NCBI GenBank assembly: GCA_018385275.1
Contig: JAHAZM010000026.1
Span: forward strand, 1 to 47,187
DNA length: 47,187 nt
Source: Eubacteriales bacterium
GTDB taxonomy: Bacteria > Bacillota > Clostridia > Christensenellales > MB2-83
Direction: 5' to 3'
Position numbers and translations under genes: made by a program. The notes under the pieces were generated by a model. It was given only the letters and a program-made list of their open reading frames with translations, ran no database searches and had not been told where the DNA came from. Shown here in pieces: positions 33,484 through 42,794 of this stretch. How positions within the stretch are numbered: position 1 is the first letter of the stretch; the number at the start of each line of letters is the position of its first letter.

Positions 33484-33515
33484 AAAGCTCCGGACAGAAA
33501 TCTGTCCGGAGCTTT
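33484..33515. terminator. Bidirectional terminator between the AraC and beta-helix genes
   Basis: A 15-bp perfect stem (AAAGCTCCGGACAGA and its complement). The T-run is longer on the minus strand, so it is the better terminator for the beta-helix gene. Confidence 0.85.
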
Positions 33516-33539
33516 CGTATTCTCTGAAACGGGGACGTT

Positions 33540-34892
33540 TTACTCTTCGACGACGGCGTGCGCGCGGATCCGGCCGACGCGGGTCGGATCGTCGATGAGA
33601 GAGGCGAAGCCGTTGGTCACGACGTCGTTGAGGTACAGCGTGCCGATCGCGCCCTGATGACGGAAAGCGATCAGGTGTCCCGCGTCGGGCGTCGTTTCGT
33701 CGCGGACTAAGAACACGTCCCGCAGGACCAGTCGGTCGACCGGCTCGAATACGCGGATATAGTCCATGGGTTTGGCGGCCGGCCCCTCGTCGGAGGACAG
33801 CCCCTCGACGACGACGTTCTTCATGCGCGGCATGTTTTCCGGCGGGAAAACGCGGTCGGTCTCATAAAACGGCAGTCCCAGCTCGATGAGCGGACGCGCG
33901 TCGTACGGATCGTGATGGCGAACGTTCCGGATCGTCAGATCCTCGACGTTTCCGCCGATGCTGAAGAGGAACGGCTCGCGGTAGTCGTAGACCGGCTCCT
34001 CGGCCCGCAGGTCGATATTCTCGAAAAAGATATTGCGGAAACGGCCGTACTTTTCGCTCGGCATCCAGCAGTTGACGTAGAAACCGAACGTGTTGTACGT
34101 GCCCGTGACGTTGCGGATCGTCACGCGGTCGAGACTGCCCTCGTAGCGGCTCAGCAGACGGATCGCCTGATCGGCGTGATCGAGCATGACGCCGTCGACC
34201 AGCACGTCGGAAATGCTCGAGTGCAGATCGCGCTCGTCCGGGCCGATGTTCATGAAATCGTCGCCCACGTCGCCGCCGACGTTGCGCACCGTCAGGAATT
34301 GTCCCGGACCCCAGAAATGGAACCCGTCCTGGTTCTGCCAGTGCATCTTGTGCGGGAGCGTCAGCCAGACGTTCTCGATCAGGACGTTGCGAAAGTTTCC
34401 GATCGTCGTGGAAAAGGTGCGGAAATCCGCGATGACCAGATCGCGCATCGTCAGGAATTCCACGCCGTAGAACTCAAACGCGAAGATCCAGTGATCCTCC
34501 GGCACGATCGACTTGTCGAGGCCGGTCTCCTGTGCCGGGACGTGATGGCGCTGATGCGGCGCGTTCTGATTGTACGTGCCGCCGACGAGCGTGATATTGC
34601 GATCGACGATCTCGTCGAAACTCCAGTGCGCGTTGGCGACCAGCGCACGGTCGCTGCCGTCGATCTGATAAAAACCGCATTCCCGGTCAAGGCACTCGAT
34701 CGTCGTGTCGGAATAAAGCACCAGCCCGCTGACCAGCGCCGCGCCGTCCATGACGAGCCGGACGCCGGCCTCCGGATCGGCCGCCTCGTCGAGGACCGCC
34801 TGAAGCGCCGCCGTGTCGTCCGTGCCGCCGCCGGTCGCGACGTTGCTGTCCAGGACTGCGACCTCGCTGGCGTAAACTGTTTTGAATCTCAT
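33540..34892 (-). CDS. Right-handed beta-helix protein, GH28/pectate lyase-like
   Basis: A 450-residue protein whose repeating short strands (FRNVLIENVWLT, FLTVRNVGG, LDRVTIRNVTG, FRNIFFENIDL, VEDLTIRNVRH) mark a parallel beta-helix. The segment HWQNQDGFHFWGP... VGDDFMNIGPDE resembles the NTD and DD catalytic motifs of GH28 polygalacturonases, but it is not canonical. No signal peptide is seen, so it probably acts in the cytosol on imported oligosaccharides. GAGGG precedes the ATG. It is divergent from the second AraC gene, a likely regulator. Confidence 0.78.
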   Translation of the reverse strand: MRFKTVYASEVAVLDSNVATGGGTDDTAALQAVLDEAADPEAGVRLVMDGAALVSGLVLYSDTTIECLDRECGFYQIDGSDRALVANAHWSFDEIVDRNITLVGGTYNQNAPHQRHHVPAQETGLDKSIVPEDHWIFAFEFYGVEFLTMRDLVIADFRTFSTTIGNFRNVLIENVWLTLPHKMHWQNQDGFHFWGPGQFLTVRNVGGDVGDDFMNIGPDERDLHSSISDVLVDGVMLDHADQAIRLLSRYEGSLDRVTIRNVTGTYNTFGFYVNCWMPSEKYGRFRNIFFENIDLRAEEPVYDYREPFLFSIGGNVEDLTIRNVRHHDPYDARPLIELGLPFYETDRVFPPENMPRMKNVVVEGLSSDEGPAAKPMDYIRVFEPVDRLVLRDVFLVRDETTPDAGHLIAFRHQGAIGTLYLNDVVTNGFASLIDDPTRVGRIRAHAVVEE

Positions 34893-34917
34893 AAGGTTTT
34901 CCCTCTCGTTTTTTCTT

Positions 34918-34934
34918 ATTATATCAGGATTATA
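34918..34934 (-). promoter_or_regulatory. Twin -10 boxes upstream of the beta-helix gene
   Basis: TATAAT occurs twice on the minus strand (34918-34923 and 34929-34934), 11 bp apart within a repeated GATATAAT. No good -35 box is present, as expected for a promoter that needs an AraC-type activator. Confidence 0.45.
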
Positions 34935-34946
34935 TCCGAAAATCTA

Positions 34947-34975
34947 TTGTTTTTTCATCAAAAATATGATATACT
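34947..34975 (+). promoter_or_regulatory. Promoter of the second AraC-type regulator gene
   Basis: TTGTTT (34947-34952), 17 bp, TATACT (34970-34975), 30 bases before the ATG. Confidence 0.6.
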
Positions 34976-35005
34976 GACCACGATCCTGTAGGAAAAGGTG
35001 AGTTC

Positions 35006-35830
35006 ATGGACGTCAAATACAAATCGACCGATTGCTGCGGACTGGCTCCGTTTCATCTGTCCGTCTCCGTCTTCCTCGGCGTCCCGATGGAAAACATCCA
35101 TCAGGACGGACAGCACGCGCACGACGAATATGAAGTATACTGCAATCTGTCCGGCGACGTGTCGTTTATGGTGGAAAATACGATTTATCCGATCCGCCGC
35201 GGCGACATCATCCTGACGCGGCCGCTGGAATATCACCACTGCATCTATCACAGCAGCGCGGCGCACGACCACCTCTGGCTGCTGTTTTCGGGAAAAGAAA
35301 ACGAGAGACTGTTTTCTCATCTTCTGTCGCCGGAACGAGGTCAGGGCAATCGCCTTTCTCTGTCGGAGCAGCAATTGGAAACGCTGACGAACCTGTGTCT
35401 GCGCTTCGTGAACGAACCGCTGGCCGAAACGGACAAGACGCTCTTTTTCCTCCGTCTGCTTTCCCTTCTGGAGCAGGGCAAGGAACGTGCCGTCGAGCTG
35501 CCCGAGCTGCCGCCGGAGCTGAACGCGGCGCTGAATTACATCGCTCAGCACCTGTCGGAGCCGTTTTCCATCCACACGCTGGCCCGTTCCTGCTTCGTCA
35601 GCGTCAACACGCTGGAGCGCTATTTCCGCAGCTACCTGAACATTTCTCCGCTGGCTTATATTTCGAAGCGGCGGCTCTACATGGCGCTGCACTATCTCTC
35701 GAGCGGCTGCTCCGTTACGGAAACGAGCCTGCTGTGCGGGTTTTCGGACTGCTCCTTCTTTATCCGCAAATTCCGGGCTTTCTTCGGCTGTACGCCTTTA
35801 CGCTACAGAAAAGACAAGATCGATCTCTGA
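35006..35830 (+). CDS. AraC family transcriptional regulator
   Basis: A 274-residue protein. The N-terminal cupin (HAHDEYEVYCNLSGDV... PIRRGDIILTRP) is the sugar-sensing type. The C-terminal domain has two helix-turn-helix units, with IHTLARSCFVSVNTLERYFRSYLNISPLAYI and VTETSLLCGFSDCSFFIRKFRAFFGCTPLRYR. It is divergent from the beta-helix gene with 113 bases between, so it is the prime candidate activator of that gene. Confidence 0.9.
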   Translation: MDVKYKSTDCCGLAPFHLSVSVFLGVPMENIHQDGQHAHDEYEVYCNLSGDVSFMVENTIYPIRRGDIILTRPLEYHHCIYHSSAAHDHLWLLFSGKENERLFSHLLSPERGQGNRLSLSEQQLETLTNLCLRFVNEPLAETDKTLFFLRLLSLLEQGKERAVELPELPPELNAALNYIAQHLSEPFSIHTLARSCFVSVNTLERYFRSYLNISPLAYISKRRLYMALHYLSSGCSVTETSLLCGFSDCSFFIRKFRAFFGCTPLRYRKDKIDL

Positions 35831-35835
35831 GACAA

Positions 35836-35863
35836 AAAAGAGGCTCCCGCGGGAGCCTCTTTT
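35836..35863. terminator. Perfect 28-bp bidirectional terminator
   Basis: AAAAGAGGCTCCCG followed by its exact complement, with further A and T runs. It ends the AraC transcript on plus and the exporter-lipoprotein transcript on minus. Confidence 0.9.
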
Positions 35864-35878
35864 GGTTTGTTTGATAAG

Positions 35879-37504
35879 TCACGCTTCCGGTTCTGACGTT
35901 TCGTGCAGACCGCGGGTGTAGACCAGGCGTATATAGTATCCGTTGTCTTCCTCTTCGCGCGTCACGCTCAGTTCGTCTGCCGCGTACGTCAGGCTGACCG
36001 TCTCGTATTCCATATAAATCTTGACCGTCTCGTCGTTCAGCGTCCAGACCAGCTCGTTCTCGCTTTCCCAGAAAGTATCGTTTTTCGTGCCGGTGCCGTC
36101 GGCCGACAGATTATAGTATTCGTCGTCATAGAGGGTAAACTGCCATTGACCGTAGGCGGCGAAAAGTTCTTCGTCCGTTTCCGCGTCGGCGTCGGTCAGC
36201 ATTTTTATCATGAGACGCGCGATCTCCTTATCGCTCTCCGCCGCGCCAGGGAGCCAGCCGCATTCGACGCGATCCGGCGACCAAATGCCGATCACCTCGC
36301 TGACGGCTACGGTGCCGTCGGTCGGAGGAACGGGCTCGGGCATGGGTTCGGGCGTCGGTTCCGGGGTCGGTTCCGGCGTCGGTCCGGGCAGCGGAAGCAC
36401 TTCCGCGCCGCGGCGCAGCACCATGAGCATGCGAACGCCTTTTTCTTCGGACATGATGCGGAGTTCATCGCCGGACAGCTGATAAACCTGCGTTGACGTT
36501 TCCGGGCCGTCTTCTCCTTCTTCCGTTCTGATCAGCGTGACCGTGCTGCCTTCCTGCGTCCAGGTAATGGGATCGGCGTTATTGTCGCTTACGCTGTAGC
36601 CCGTGCCGTCGGCGTCAAGCTGGAAGAAGTTTCCCTCGCCCGACGTAAAGAGTTTCATGAGGGCCGTAAAGGAGGCGAACAGTTCCTCGTCGGTCTCGAA
36701 TTCGCCCAGTACCGCCGCGTATTCCGTCCGGGTGGCTTCTTTCTGCTCCTCGGTCGCGTCGTCGGCCCATCCCATAGTCAGATCATCGAACACCCACTGT
36801 CCCACGGCGCTGCCTTCCGCCGGAGCGGGGGTCGGCGCAGGAGTCGGTTCGGCCGTCGGTTCAGCCGTCGGTTCAGCCGTCGGTTCAACCGTTGGGGCCG
36901 GGGTCGGAATGGGTGCGGGCGCCTCGGAAACGCGGTGCGCGGATATCGTCACGGCCAAGCCTTCCATTTCGGTCGTGCCGCTGAGCGTATCGCCCTCCAC
37001 GCGGTAGTTGATATCGGTTTCATCGGCCGTGATCCGCACGGTATGAGCGTCGACGGAGCTCCACGTCATCGGGAACGTGATCCCTTCGGCGGGCCGGACG
37101 TCCAGTCCCGTCCCGTCTTCATAGAAAACAAGATAAGCCTTCGGATCGAGATCCTCGTTCAGCATATCGGCATACATCGCGAAGAGTTCCTCTTCCGTCA
37201 TCTCTCCGAAATACTCCGCCGCTTCCGCCAATGCGGCCGCTTTCGCCTCTTCGGTCGCGCCTTCGGGCCAACCGACGGTGTACGGATCGACGATCCAAAC
37301 GCCTTTCGTCAGATCGGCTCCCCCGTTTGCCGCAGGCGTGGGCGTCGGGGTCGGCGCGAGCGTCGGCGTCGGGGTCGGAACCGGGGTCGGCGTGGGCGTC
37401 GGCGTAGCCGTAGGAGTCGGCGTGGGAGTGGAAGTCGGCTGTGTGCAGGCGGTCAGTCCGATCACCAGCATCAGAGCCAGAGCAAAGCATACCAGTTTTC
37501 TCAT
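35879..37504 (-). CDS. Lipoprotein with three related beta-rich modules on Pro-Thr linkers
   Basis: A 541-residue exported lipoprotein. A signal with LTAC (acylated Cys near residue 20) leads into a threonine-proline linker, then three modules of about 115-130 residues. Each module opens with G.W......GW....TEE, has an acidic TEEELFA or TDEELFA helix and a DGTG turn, and ends in paired strands. This is a lipocalin-like pattern. TAEPTAEP and PTPEPTPEP linkers separate the modules. The start at 37504 is chosen for AGGAGAG upstream and the signal peptide. It lies 25 bases after the ABC gene, so it is probably cotranscribed. Function unknown. Confidence 0.85.
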   Translation of the reverse strand: MRKLVCFALALMLVIGLTACTQPTSTPTPTPTATPTPTPTPVPTPTPTLAPTPTPTPAANGGADLTKGVWIVDPYTVGWPEGATEEAKAAALAEAAEYFGEMTEEELFAMYADMLNEDLDPKAYLVFYEDGTGLDVRPAEGITFPMTWSSVDAHTVRITADETDINYRVEGDTLSGTTEMEGLAVTISAHRVSEAPAPIPTPAPTVEPTAEPTAEPTAEPTPAPTPAPAEGSAVGQWVFDDLTMGWADDATEEQKEATRTEYAAVLGEFETDEELFASFTALMKLFTSGEGNFFQLDADGTGYSVSDNNADPITWTQEGSTVTLIRTEEGEDGPETSTQVYQLSGDELRIMSEEKGVRMLMVLRRGAEVLPLPGPTPEPTPEPTPEPMPEPVPPTDGTVAVSEVIGIWSPDRVECGWLPGAAESDKEIARLMIKMLTDADAETDEELFAAYGQWQFTLYDDEYYNLSADGTGTKNDTFWESENELVWTLNDETVKIYMEYETVSLTYAADELSVTREEEDNGYYIRLVYTRGLHETSEPEA

Positions 37505-37529
37505 CTTGTCTCTCCTTTTTGTCATAGTT

Positions 37530-39317
37530 TCATGTATTCTTTCTGAACTGCGATTGATACAGTTCATAATAGCGACCTTTGAGCGCGAGCAATTCCTCGT
37601 GCGTGCCGCGTTCGGCGATACCGCCGTCGCTGACGTACATGATGCAGTCCGAGCGTTTGATCGTGGAAAGCCTGTGCGCGATGACGAACGAGGTCCGGCC
37701 GGCCAGCAGCCGCTCGATGGCGCTCTGGATCAGCAGCTCGGTGTGCGTGTCGATATTGCTCGTCGCCTCGTCGAGAATGATGATCTCCGGATCGGCCAGG
37801 ATCATGCGCGCAAAGCTCAGCAGCTGGCGTTCGCCGGCCGACAGCGAGGTGCCTCCCTCGTTGAGCGCGGTCTGATAGTCTTTCGGCAGACGCATGATGA
37901 AATCGTGGGCGCAGACGGTTTTGGCCGCGGCGACGCATTCCTCGTCCGTGGCGTCCAGCCGGCCGTAACGGATATTGTCCATAACCGTGCCGGAAAAAAT
38001 ATAGTTGTCCTGCATCAAGACGCCGACGCGCTCACGCAGAGAAAACAGCGTCACGTCGCGCACGTCGAAGCCGTCGATGGTCACGCTGCCGCTGTCGACG
38101 TCGTAAAAGCGGCTGATGAGGTTGACGACCGTGGTCTTGCCCGCGCCGGTCGGTCCGACGAGCGCGTAACTGCCGCCGGGACGCGCCGTAAAGCTCACGT
38201 CGTGCAGGATCTCCCGGTCCTCTTTTTCATAAGAGAAATTCACGTGATCGAAACGCACCTCGCCGCGCAGTTTTTCGGGCAGCGGCACGGCGCCTTCCTT
38301 ATCGCGGATCGTGGGCTCGGCGTCGATGGTTTCAAAGATACGCTCGGCGTTGCTCATCGTCTGCACGATGGTATTGTACATGCTGCTGATATTGTTGATC
38401 GGAGCCCAGAACCGGCTCAGATAACCCGAAAAGGCCACGACGGTACCCAGTTCGATCGAGCCGCCCGTCACCAGCAGAAAACCCAGGACGTACATCAGCA
38501 TCGTGCCTACCGTGCCGGTCATGTCGATGACGGGGAAGAACAGGGAATTGTAACGGATCAGATTGACCCAGCGATCCTGCACTTTCGTCTGCAGTTCGTT
38601 GAAAATATCCTTGTTGAGCTCCTGACGGTCGAAACTCTGAATCGTGCCGATGCCCATGATGCTCTCGCTCATGTAGGCGTTGCAGTTGCTGATCTTATTA
38701 TTCATACTACGCCATTTATAGCGCATAGTACCCTGAAACGCTCTGACGAACAAAATCAGCGGGATACAGACCAGAAAACTGATGAGCGTCAGGCGCGGAC
38801 TGAGCAGCAGCATCATCACGACGATGACGATCAGCTGCAGCATATCCATGACCATGGTCAGCAGGCCGGTCGAAAGCAGGCCCGACAACGCGTTGACGTA
38901 GCTGGTGACGCGCACGAAGATCTTGCCGCCGGGACGCGTGTCGTAATAATCGAAACTCAGCTCCTGCAGGTGATCGAAGATCTTTTTCCGGATGTCGTAA
39001 ATGATCCTGTGACCCGTTTTGATCAGGATATAATTGCGCAGCGTCAGAAATCCGACCTCCGCCATCATCATCAGCAGCAAAACGGCGGCGAAGACGACGA
39101 CCTGCTTCGGGTCTCCCGAGGGGATGACCCGGTCGATGAGCTCCTTGTCCATGATCGGGCGGATCAGGGAGGCGCCCATGGCCAGCAGCGCGTAGATCAG
39201 ACCGATAAAGAAATACTTTTTATAAGGAAGAGCAAAGGCCAGCGTCCGTCTCAGCGCGGTCTTGCTTTTTTTGGTTTCCTCGAAGCTCTCGTCTTCGAAA
39301 TACCGGTTGCGCGCCAT
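37530..39317 (-). CDS. ABC exporter half-transporter with canonical ATP site residues
   Basis: A 595-residue half-exporter with six spans and an ATPase domain. Walker A is GPTGAGKTT, the signature LSAGE, Walker B IILDEATSNID with the catalytic Glu, and the H-loop IAHRLST. It pairs with the upstream half that ends 2 bases before its ATG. The lipoprotein gene follows. It is a paralogue of the exporter at 26545. Confidence 0.93.
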   Translation of the reverse strand: MARNRYFEDESFEETKKSKTALRRTLAFALPYKKYFFIGLIYALLAMGASLIRPIMDKELIDRVIPSGDPKQVVVFAAVLLLMMMAEVGFLTLRNYILIKTGHRIIYDIRKKIFDHLQELSFDYYDTRPGGKIFVRVTSYVNALSGLLSTGLLTMVMDMLQLIVIVVMMLLLSPRLTLISFLVCIPLILFVRAFQGTMRYKWRSMNNKISNCNAYMSESIMGIGTIQSFDRQELNKDIFNELQTKVQDRWVNLIRYNSLFFPVIDMTGTVGTMLMYVLGFLLVTGGSIELGTVVAFSGYLSRFWAPINNISSMYNTIVQTMSNAERIFETIDAEPTIRDKEGAVPLPEKLRGEVRFDHVNFSYEKEDREILHDVSFTARPGGSYALVGPTGAGKTTVVNLISRFYDVDSGSVTIDGFDVRDVTLFSLRERVGVLMQDNYIFSGTVMDNIRYGRLDATDEECVAAAKTVCAHDFIMRLPKDYQTALNEGGTSLSAGERQLLSFARMILADPEIIILDEATSNIDTHTELLIQSAIERLLAGRTSFVIAHRLSTIKRSDCIMYVSDGGIAERGTHEELLALKGRYYELYQSQFRKNT

Positions 39318-39319
39318 CG

Positions 39320-41074
39320 TCAGAACCCCCCTTCGCTTCCGTACATCGCGCCGTACTGGTCGCGGGCCATGGTGGCGTACTCGCCGTTCAGGGCCATCAG
39401 CTCGGCGTGAGTGCCGCGTTCGATGACGCGGCCGTTTTTCATGAAGAGGATCTCGTCGGCGTCTTTCAGCGCCGATACGCGATGCGCGATGATGATGACG
39501 CTTTTATCCGTCATTTCCGTGCGCACGCGGTCCAGAAGCTCTCGTTCGGTATTCATATCCAGCGCGCTGGTCGAGTCGTCGAGCACCAGCAGAGGCGCGT
39601 CCTTGAGCAGCGTACGCGCGATGGAAAGCCGCTGTCTCTGCCCGCCGGACAGGCCCACGCCGCGCTCGCCGACGACGGTTTTGAACCCGTCCGGCATCTC
39701 GCGCACGAATTCGGCCGCCTGCGCGATGTCCGCCGCGCGGAAAATCGCCTCGTCCGGCGCGTCCGGATCGAAATAAGCGATATTGTTTTCGATCGTGTCG
39801 GAAAACAGGAACGCTTCCTGCGCCACGAGCCCGACCCGACGCCGCAGATCGGCGAGTTTCAGATCCCGCAGATCTGTCCCGTCATAGGTGACGCGGCCTG
39901 AGATCGGATCGTAAAAGCGCATCAGCATCTTGACCAGCATGGATTTTCCGCAGCCGGTGGTGCCGGTGACGGCGATATGTTTGCCGCGCGGAATATCCAG
40001 ATCGATATGATCGAGGATGATTTTTCCGTCGATGCTCAGCGACACGTCCTCGAAGCGGAAATGATCCTTTCCCTCCCGGATGGGCCTGGCGTCGGGCTTA
40101 TCCGTGACGGACGAGCCCATATCGATGAAATTGAACAGTTTCGTCCCCGACGCGATCGCCTGCTGATAGCTGTTGACGTAGCCGGTGGCAAAAGCCATGA
40201 CCGGCGAGAGTACGTAGCTGCTGTAGCCCCAGAAGGCCATATAACCGCCCAAAGAAATACCGCCCCTGTCCACGCCCAGCAGCATCAGCATGGCGCCGAT
40301 GATGAAAGACACGACCTGCGGCAGCAGAATGGAGGTATGGTTGACCATCGAATACTTGGCGTTGGTGGTGATATGATCGATCATCACGTCGCGGTACGCG
40401 CCGTTGGCCCGGTCCATGCGCCCGATCTCGTAGGCCTCGCGGTTATACGACCGGATGATCCGCATCCCGCCGATGTTCTCCTGTACGACGCTGTTGAGCT
40501 CGGAACCGCGTTCGCGGGCCAGCATGTTGATCGGTCGCATATGCCGGGCGTACAGCCGCGACGCGTAGGCGATAAACGGCATGAATACGATCGTGCCCAG
40601 CGCCATCCAGACGTTGACCGAGATCATCAGCCCGATCGCGGCGATCATCGTCACCGCCTGCGTAATCATGGTCGGGATGGTAATCATGAAATTCTTGCAC
40701 ACGTCGGCGTCGCCGGCGTACAGCGTCATGAGCTCTCCGCTCGGCTGGTTGTGCAGGAACGCCGTCGACTGGTACATCAGCCGGTCGAAAACGTCGTTGC
40801 GCATCGCCACGAGCGTACGCTGCGCGTAATCCGTCAGCATGACGCCCCGGAAATACTCGATGACTTTGTTGGCGATAATAATGAGCAGATAAGAGCCGAT
40901 CAGCGGCAGCAGCAGATCGCCGCGCCCGCCGCCGACGGCTTTATCGATAATATCTCCGCTGATGCCCGGCAGCAGCAGCGCCAGTCCGCTCACGGCAAAG
41001 CCCAGAACGATGTAAAGGACGAAAACAAACGTATATTTCTTCCAATACTGCCACAGCCTGCGTATGATTCTCAT
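39320..41074 (-). CDS. ABC exporter half-transporter with Asp in place of the catalytic Glu
   Basis: A 584-residue half-exporter with six spans and an ATPase domain. Walker A is GTTGCGKSM and the signature LSGGQ. Walker B reads LLVLDDSTSALD, so the general base Glu is Asp, while the switch His is kept (IIAHRVS). It forms a heterodimer with the downstream half. The start at 41074 is chosen for GGGGG upstream; an earlier in-frame ATG lacks one. Confidence 0.92.
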   Translation of the reverse strand: MRIIRRLWQYWKKYTFVFVLYIVLGFAVSGLALLLPGISGDIIDKAVGGGRGDLLLPLIGSYLLIIIANKVIEYFRGVMLTDYAQRTLVAMRNDVFDRLMYQSTAFLHNQPSGELMTLYAGDADVCKNFMITIPTMITQAVTMIAAIGLMISVNVWMALGTIVFMPFIAYASRLYARHMRPINMLARERGSELNSVVQENIGGMRIIRSYNREAYEIGRMDRANGAYRDVMIDHITTNAKYSMVNHTSILLPQVVSFIIGAMLMLLGVDRGGISLGGYMAFWGYSSYVLSPVMAFATGYVNSYQQAIASGTKLFNFIDMGSSVTDKPDARPIREGKDHFRFEDVSLSIDGKIILDHIDLDIPRGKHIAVTGTTGCGKSMLVKMLMRFYDPISGRVTYDGTDLRDLKLADLRRRVGLVAQEAFLFSDTIENNIAYFDPDAPDEAIFRAADIAQAAEFVREMPDGFKTVVGERGVGLSGGQRQRLSIARTLLKDAPLLVLDDSTSALDMNTERELLDRVRTEMTDKSVIIIAHRVSALKDADEILFMKNGRVIERGTHAELMALNGEYATMARDQYGAMYGSEGGF

Positions 41075-41131
41075 ATCGTTTTCCCCCGTCGTCAATCGGG
41101 CGCGCGAAATCATGTGCTTGGATTTATGGGT

Positions 41132-41160
41132 ATCATATCATATTTGTTTGGGGATGTAAA
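41132..41160 (-). promoter_or_regulatory. Promoter of the exporter-lipoprotein operon
   Basis: On the minus strand: TTTACA (41155-41160), 17 bp, TATGAT (41132-41137). The leader is about 50 bases. Confidence 0.75.
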
Positions 41161-41197
41161 CCCATTAATTTAATACTTTTTTATTACGGAATGAAAA

Positions 41198-41235
41198 GAA
41201 AAAGGAACGAGAGCGCTTGCGCTCCCGTTCCTTTT
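41198..41235 (-). terminator. Intrinsic terminator of the GntR-ABC operon
   Basis: A long stem (AAAAGGAACG / CGTTCCTTTT, then GAGCG / CGCTC) followed on the minus strand by a T-rich run, 16 bases after the permease stop. Confidence 0.85.
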
Positions 41236-41251
41236 GCGGACCCGGTTTTGG

Positions 41252-42097
41252 TCAGACGTTGACGTTGAGTTTTTTGGTGATGATCCAGCGCATGAAGAAG
41301 TAGCCGGCGACGATCACGATCAGGTAAAGGAAGATATTGACCATGCTGGAGCTGACCATCATCGTTTCGTAGACGTCCTGCGAATTGACGAACAGGAAGG
41401 AGATCAGTCCCGCGGCCAGAGAGGAAATGAAATTGAGCACCGCGCTGGCGCCGAGGAACAGGCCCGCGCCGAGCAGGCCTTTGCGCTTCTGCACCAGAGA
41501 CCCGGCCGCCATGATGGCGGTGAAAAGCAGCATCGGCATGCCGAGCGCCAGCATGACCACGCGGCCCAGCGTGGACCAGATCACGCTCAGGGCGCTGAGG
41601 TTTTCCACGTCGGTCAGCGCCTTGACCAGGCTGTAGACCGCGTCGATCAGATCGCGGATCGGCGTGGTCGATTCGAGCACGAGGAAAGTCATCACGACGC
41701 AGAAAACGGCGATGCCCGCGGCGATGACGGCGCCGAGCAGGACCAGCAGCGCACAGAGAATCTTGCTCATCAGCAAGCCGTCGGCCGTGACCGGCAGCGT
41801 GTGCGTCAGATAGCTCTGCTGTCCGGTCATGGTGCGCAGGAAGCGCACGGCGTTGAGGATCCAGGCGCCGACGACGCCGGCGCCGACGGCGGTAAGACTC
41901 AGAGCCAGCGTACCCATGCTGGACATGCCCGCGAACCCGGCCAGATCCTCGTTGCCGTTTCCGCTGATGACCGTCCGGTCGAAAACGACGGCGCTGAGAC
42001 AGGCCACGAAGCCCATGATGATGATGCCCAGATAAACCGGCAGCGCCAGGCGGAAGCTTTGCTTGAACTCATGCTTGAACAGCTTACCGAACTTCAT
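41252..42097 (-). CDS. ABC-2 type permease of the GntR-linked transporter
   Basis: A 281-residue membrane protein with six or seven hydrophobic segments and a short polar N-terminus (MKFGKLFKHEFKQSFR). This opening is typical of permeases paired with YtrB-like ATPases. The start at 42097 has GGGAGGTG upstream and lies 14 bases inside the ATPase gene. The substrate is unknown; related systems respond to cell-wall antibiotics. Confidence 0.85.
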   Translation of the reverse strand: MKFGKLFKHEFKQSFRLALPVYLGIIIMGFVACLSAVVFDRTVISGNGNEDLAGFAGMSSMGTLALSLTAVGAGVVGAWILNAVRFLRTMTGQQSYLTHTLPVTADGLLMSKILCALLVLLGAVIAAGIAVFCVVMTFLVLESTTPIRDLIDAVYSLVKALTDVENLSALSVIWSTLGRVVMLALGMPMLLFTAIMAAGSLVQKRKGLLGAGLFLGASAVLNFISSLAAGLISFLFVNSQDVYETMMVSSSMVNIFLYLIVIVAGYFFMRWIITKKLNVNV

Positions 42098-42794
42098 AAC
42101 GGAACACCTCCCGGAACAGAGCGTCGACGCTCTTGTTTTCGTTTTCACGCAGGGCCTCCACGCTGCCCGTCTGCCAGACCTTGCCGTCCCGGATGAAGAC
42201 GTAGTCGTCGAGCACGTTTTCCACGTCGGAAATCAGGTGCGTGCTGATGAGGATCGTGGAATCCTCCGAATAATTGCGGATGATCGTATTGAGGATATAG
42301 TCCCGGCTGGCCGGATCGACGCCCGCGATGGGCTCATCCAGCAGAAAAAGCCTGGAGCGGCGCGACATGACGGTCACGAGCTGGACCTTCTCTTTCATGC
42401 CCTTGGACAGCTCGCGCATCCGTTTTTCCGGGCTGACGCCCAGATCCCTTATCATGTCGCGGGCTTTGGTCTCATCAAAATCGTCGTAGAAATCCCTGAA
42501 CAGCTCGAAGCACTCGCGGACGCGCATATGGTTCTCAAAATAGGTGAATTCCGGCAGATACGACACCAGCGCTTTCGATTCCGGCGACGGCGCGAAGCCG
42601 CAGATGCGGATCGTGCCCGACGTCGGCGTCAAAAGCCCGGCCGCGATCTTGATGAGCGTGGTCTTGCCGCTGCCGTTGGGCCCCAGGAGCCCGACGATCC
42701 GGCCTTTTTCCAAAGTCAGATCCAAACTGTCCAGCGCCATGGTCGAACCGTAATATTTCGTCAGGGCGCGGCATTCCAAAACACTGCTTGTCAT
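42084..42794 (-). CDS. ABC transporter ATP-binding protein (YtrB-like)
   Basis: A 236-residue ATPase. Walker A is GPNGSGKTT, the signature LSKGMKEKV, Walker B LFLLDEPIAGVD, and the H-loop LISTHLISDVE. It overlaps the GntR gene stop (ATGA) and the permease start by 14 bases. Together with the GntR regulator it matches the ytrAB-type layout of Bacillus. Confidence 0.93.
   Translation of the reverse strand: MTSSVLECRALTKYYGSTMALDSLDLTLEKGRIVGLLGPNGSGKTTLIKIAAGLLTPTSGTIRICGFAPSPESKALVSYLPEFTYFENHMRVRECFELFRDFYDDFDETKARDMIRDLGVSPEKRMRELSKGMKEKVQLVTVMSRRSRLFLLDEPIAGVDPASRDYILNTIIRNYSEDSTILISTHLISDVENVLDDYVFIRDGKVWQTGSVEALRENENKSVDALFREVFRYEVR

Noticed and set aside
36290-37450. Short tandem repeats around the lipoprotein linkers
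   Set aside because: They are low-complexity codons for Thr-Pro and Glu-Pro linkers, not a separate element.
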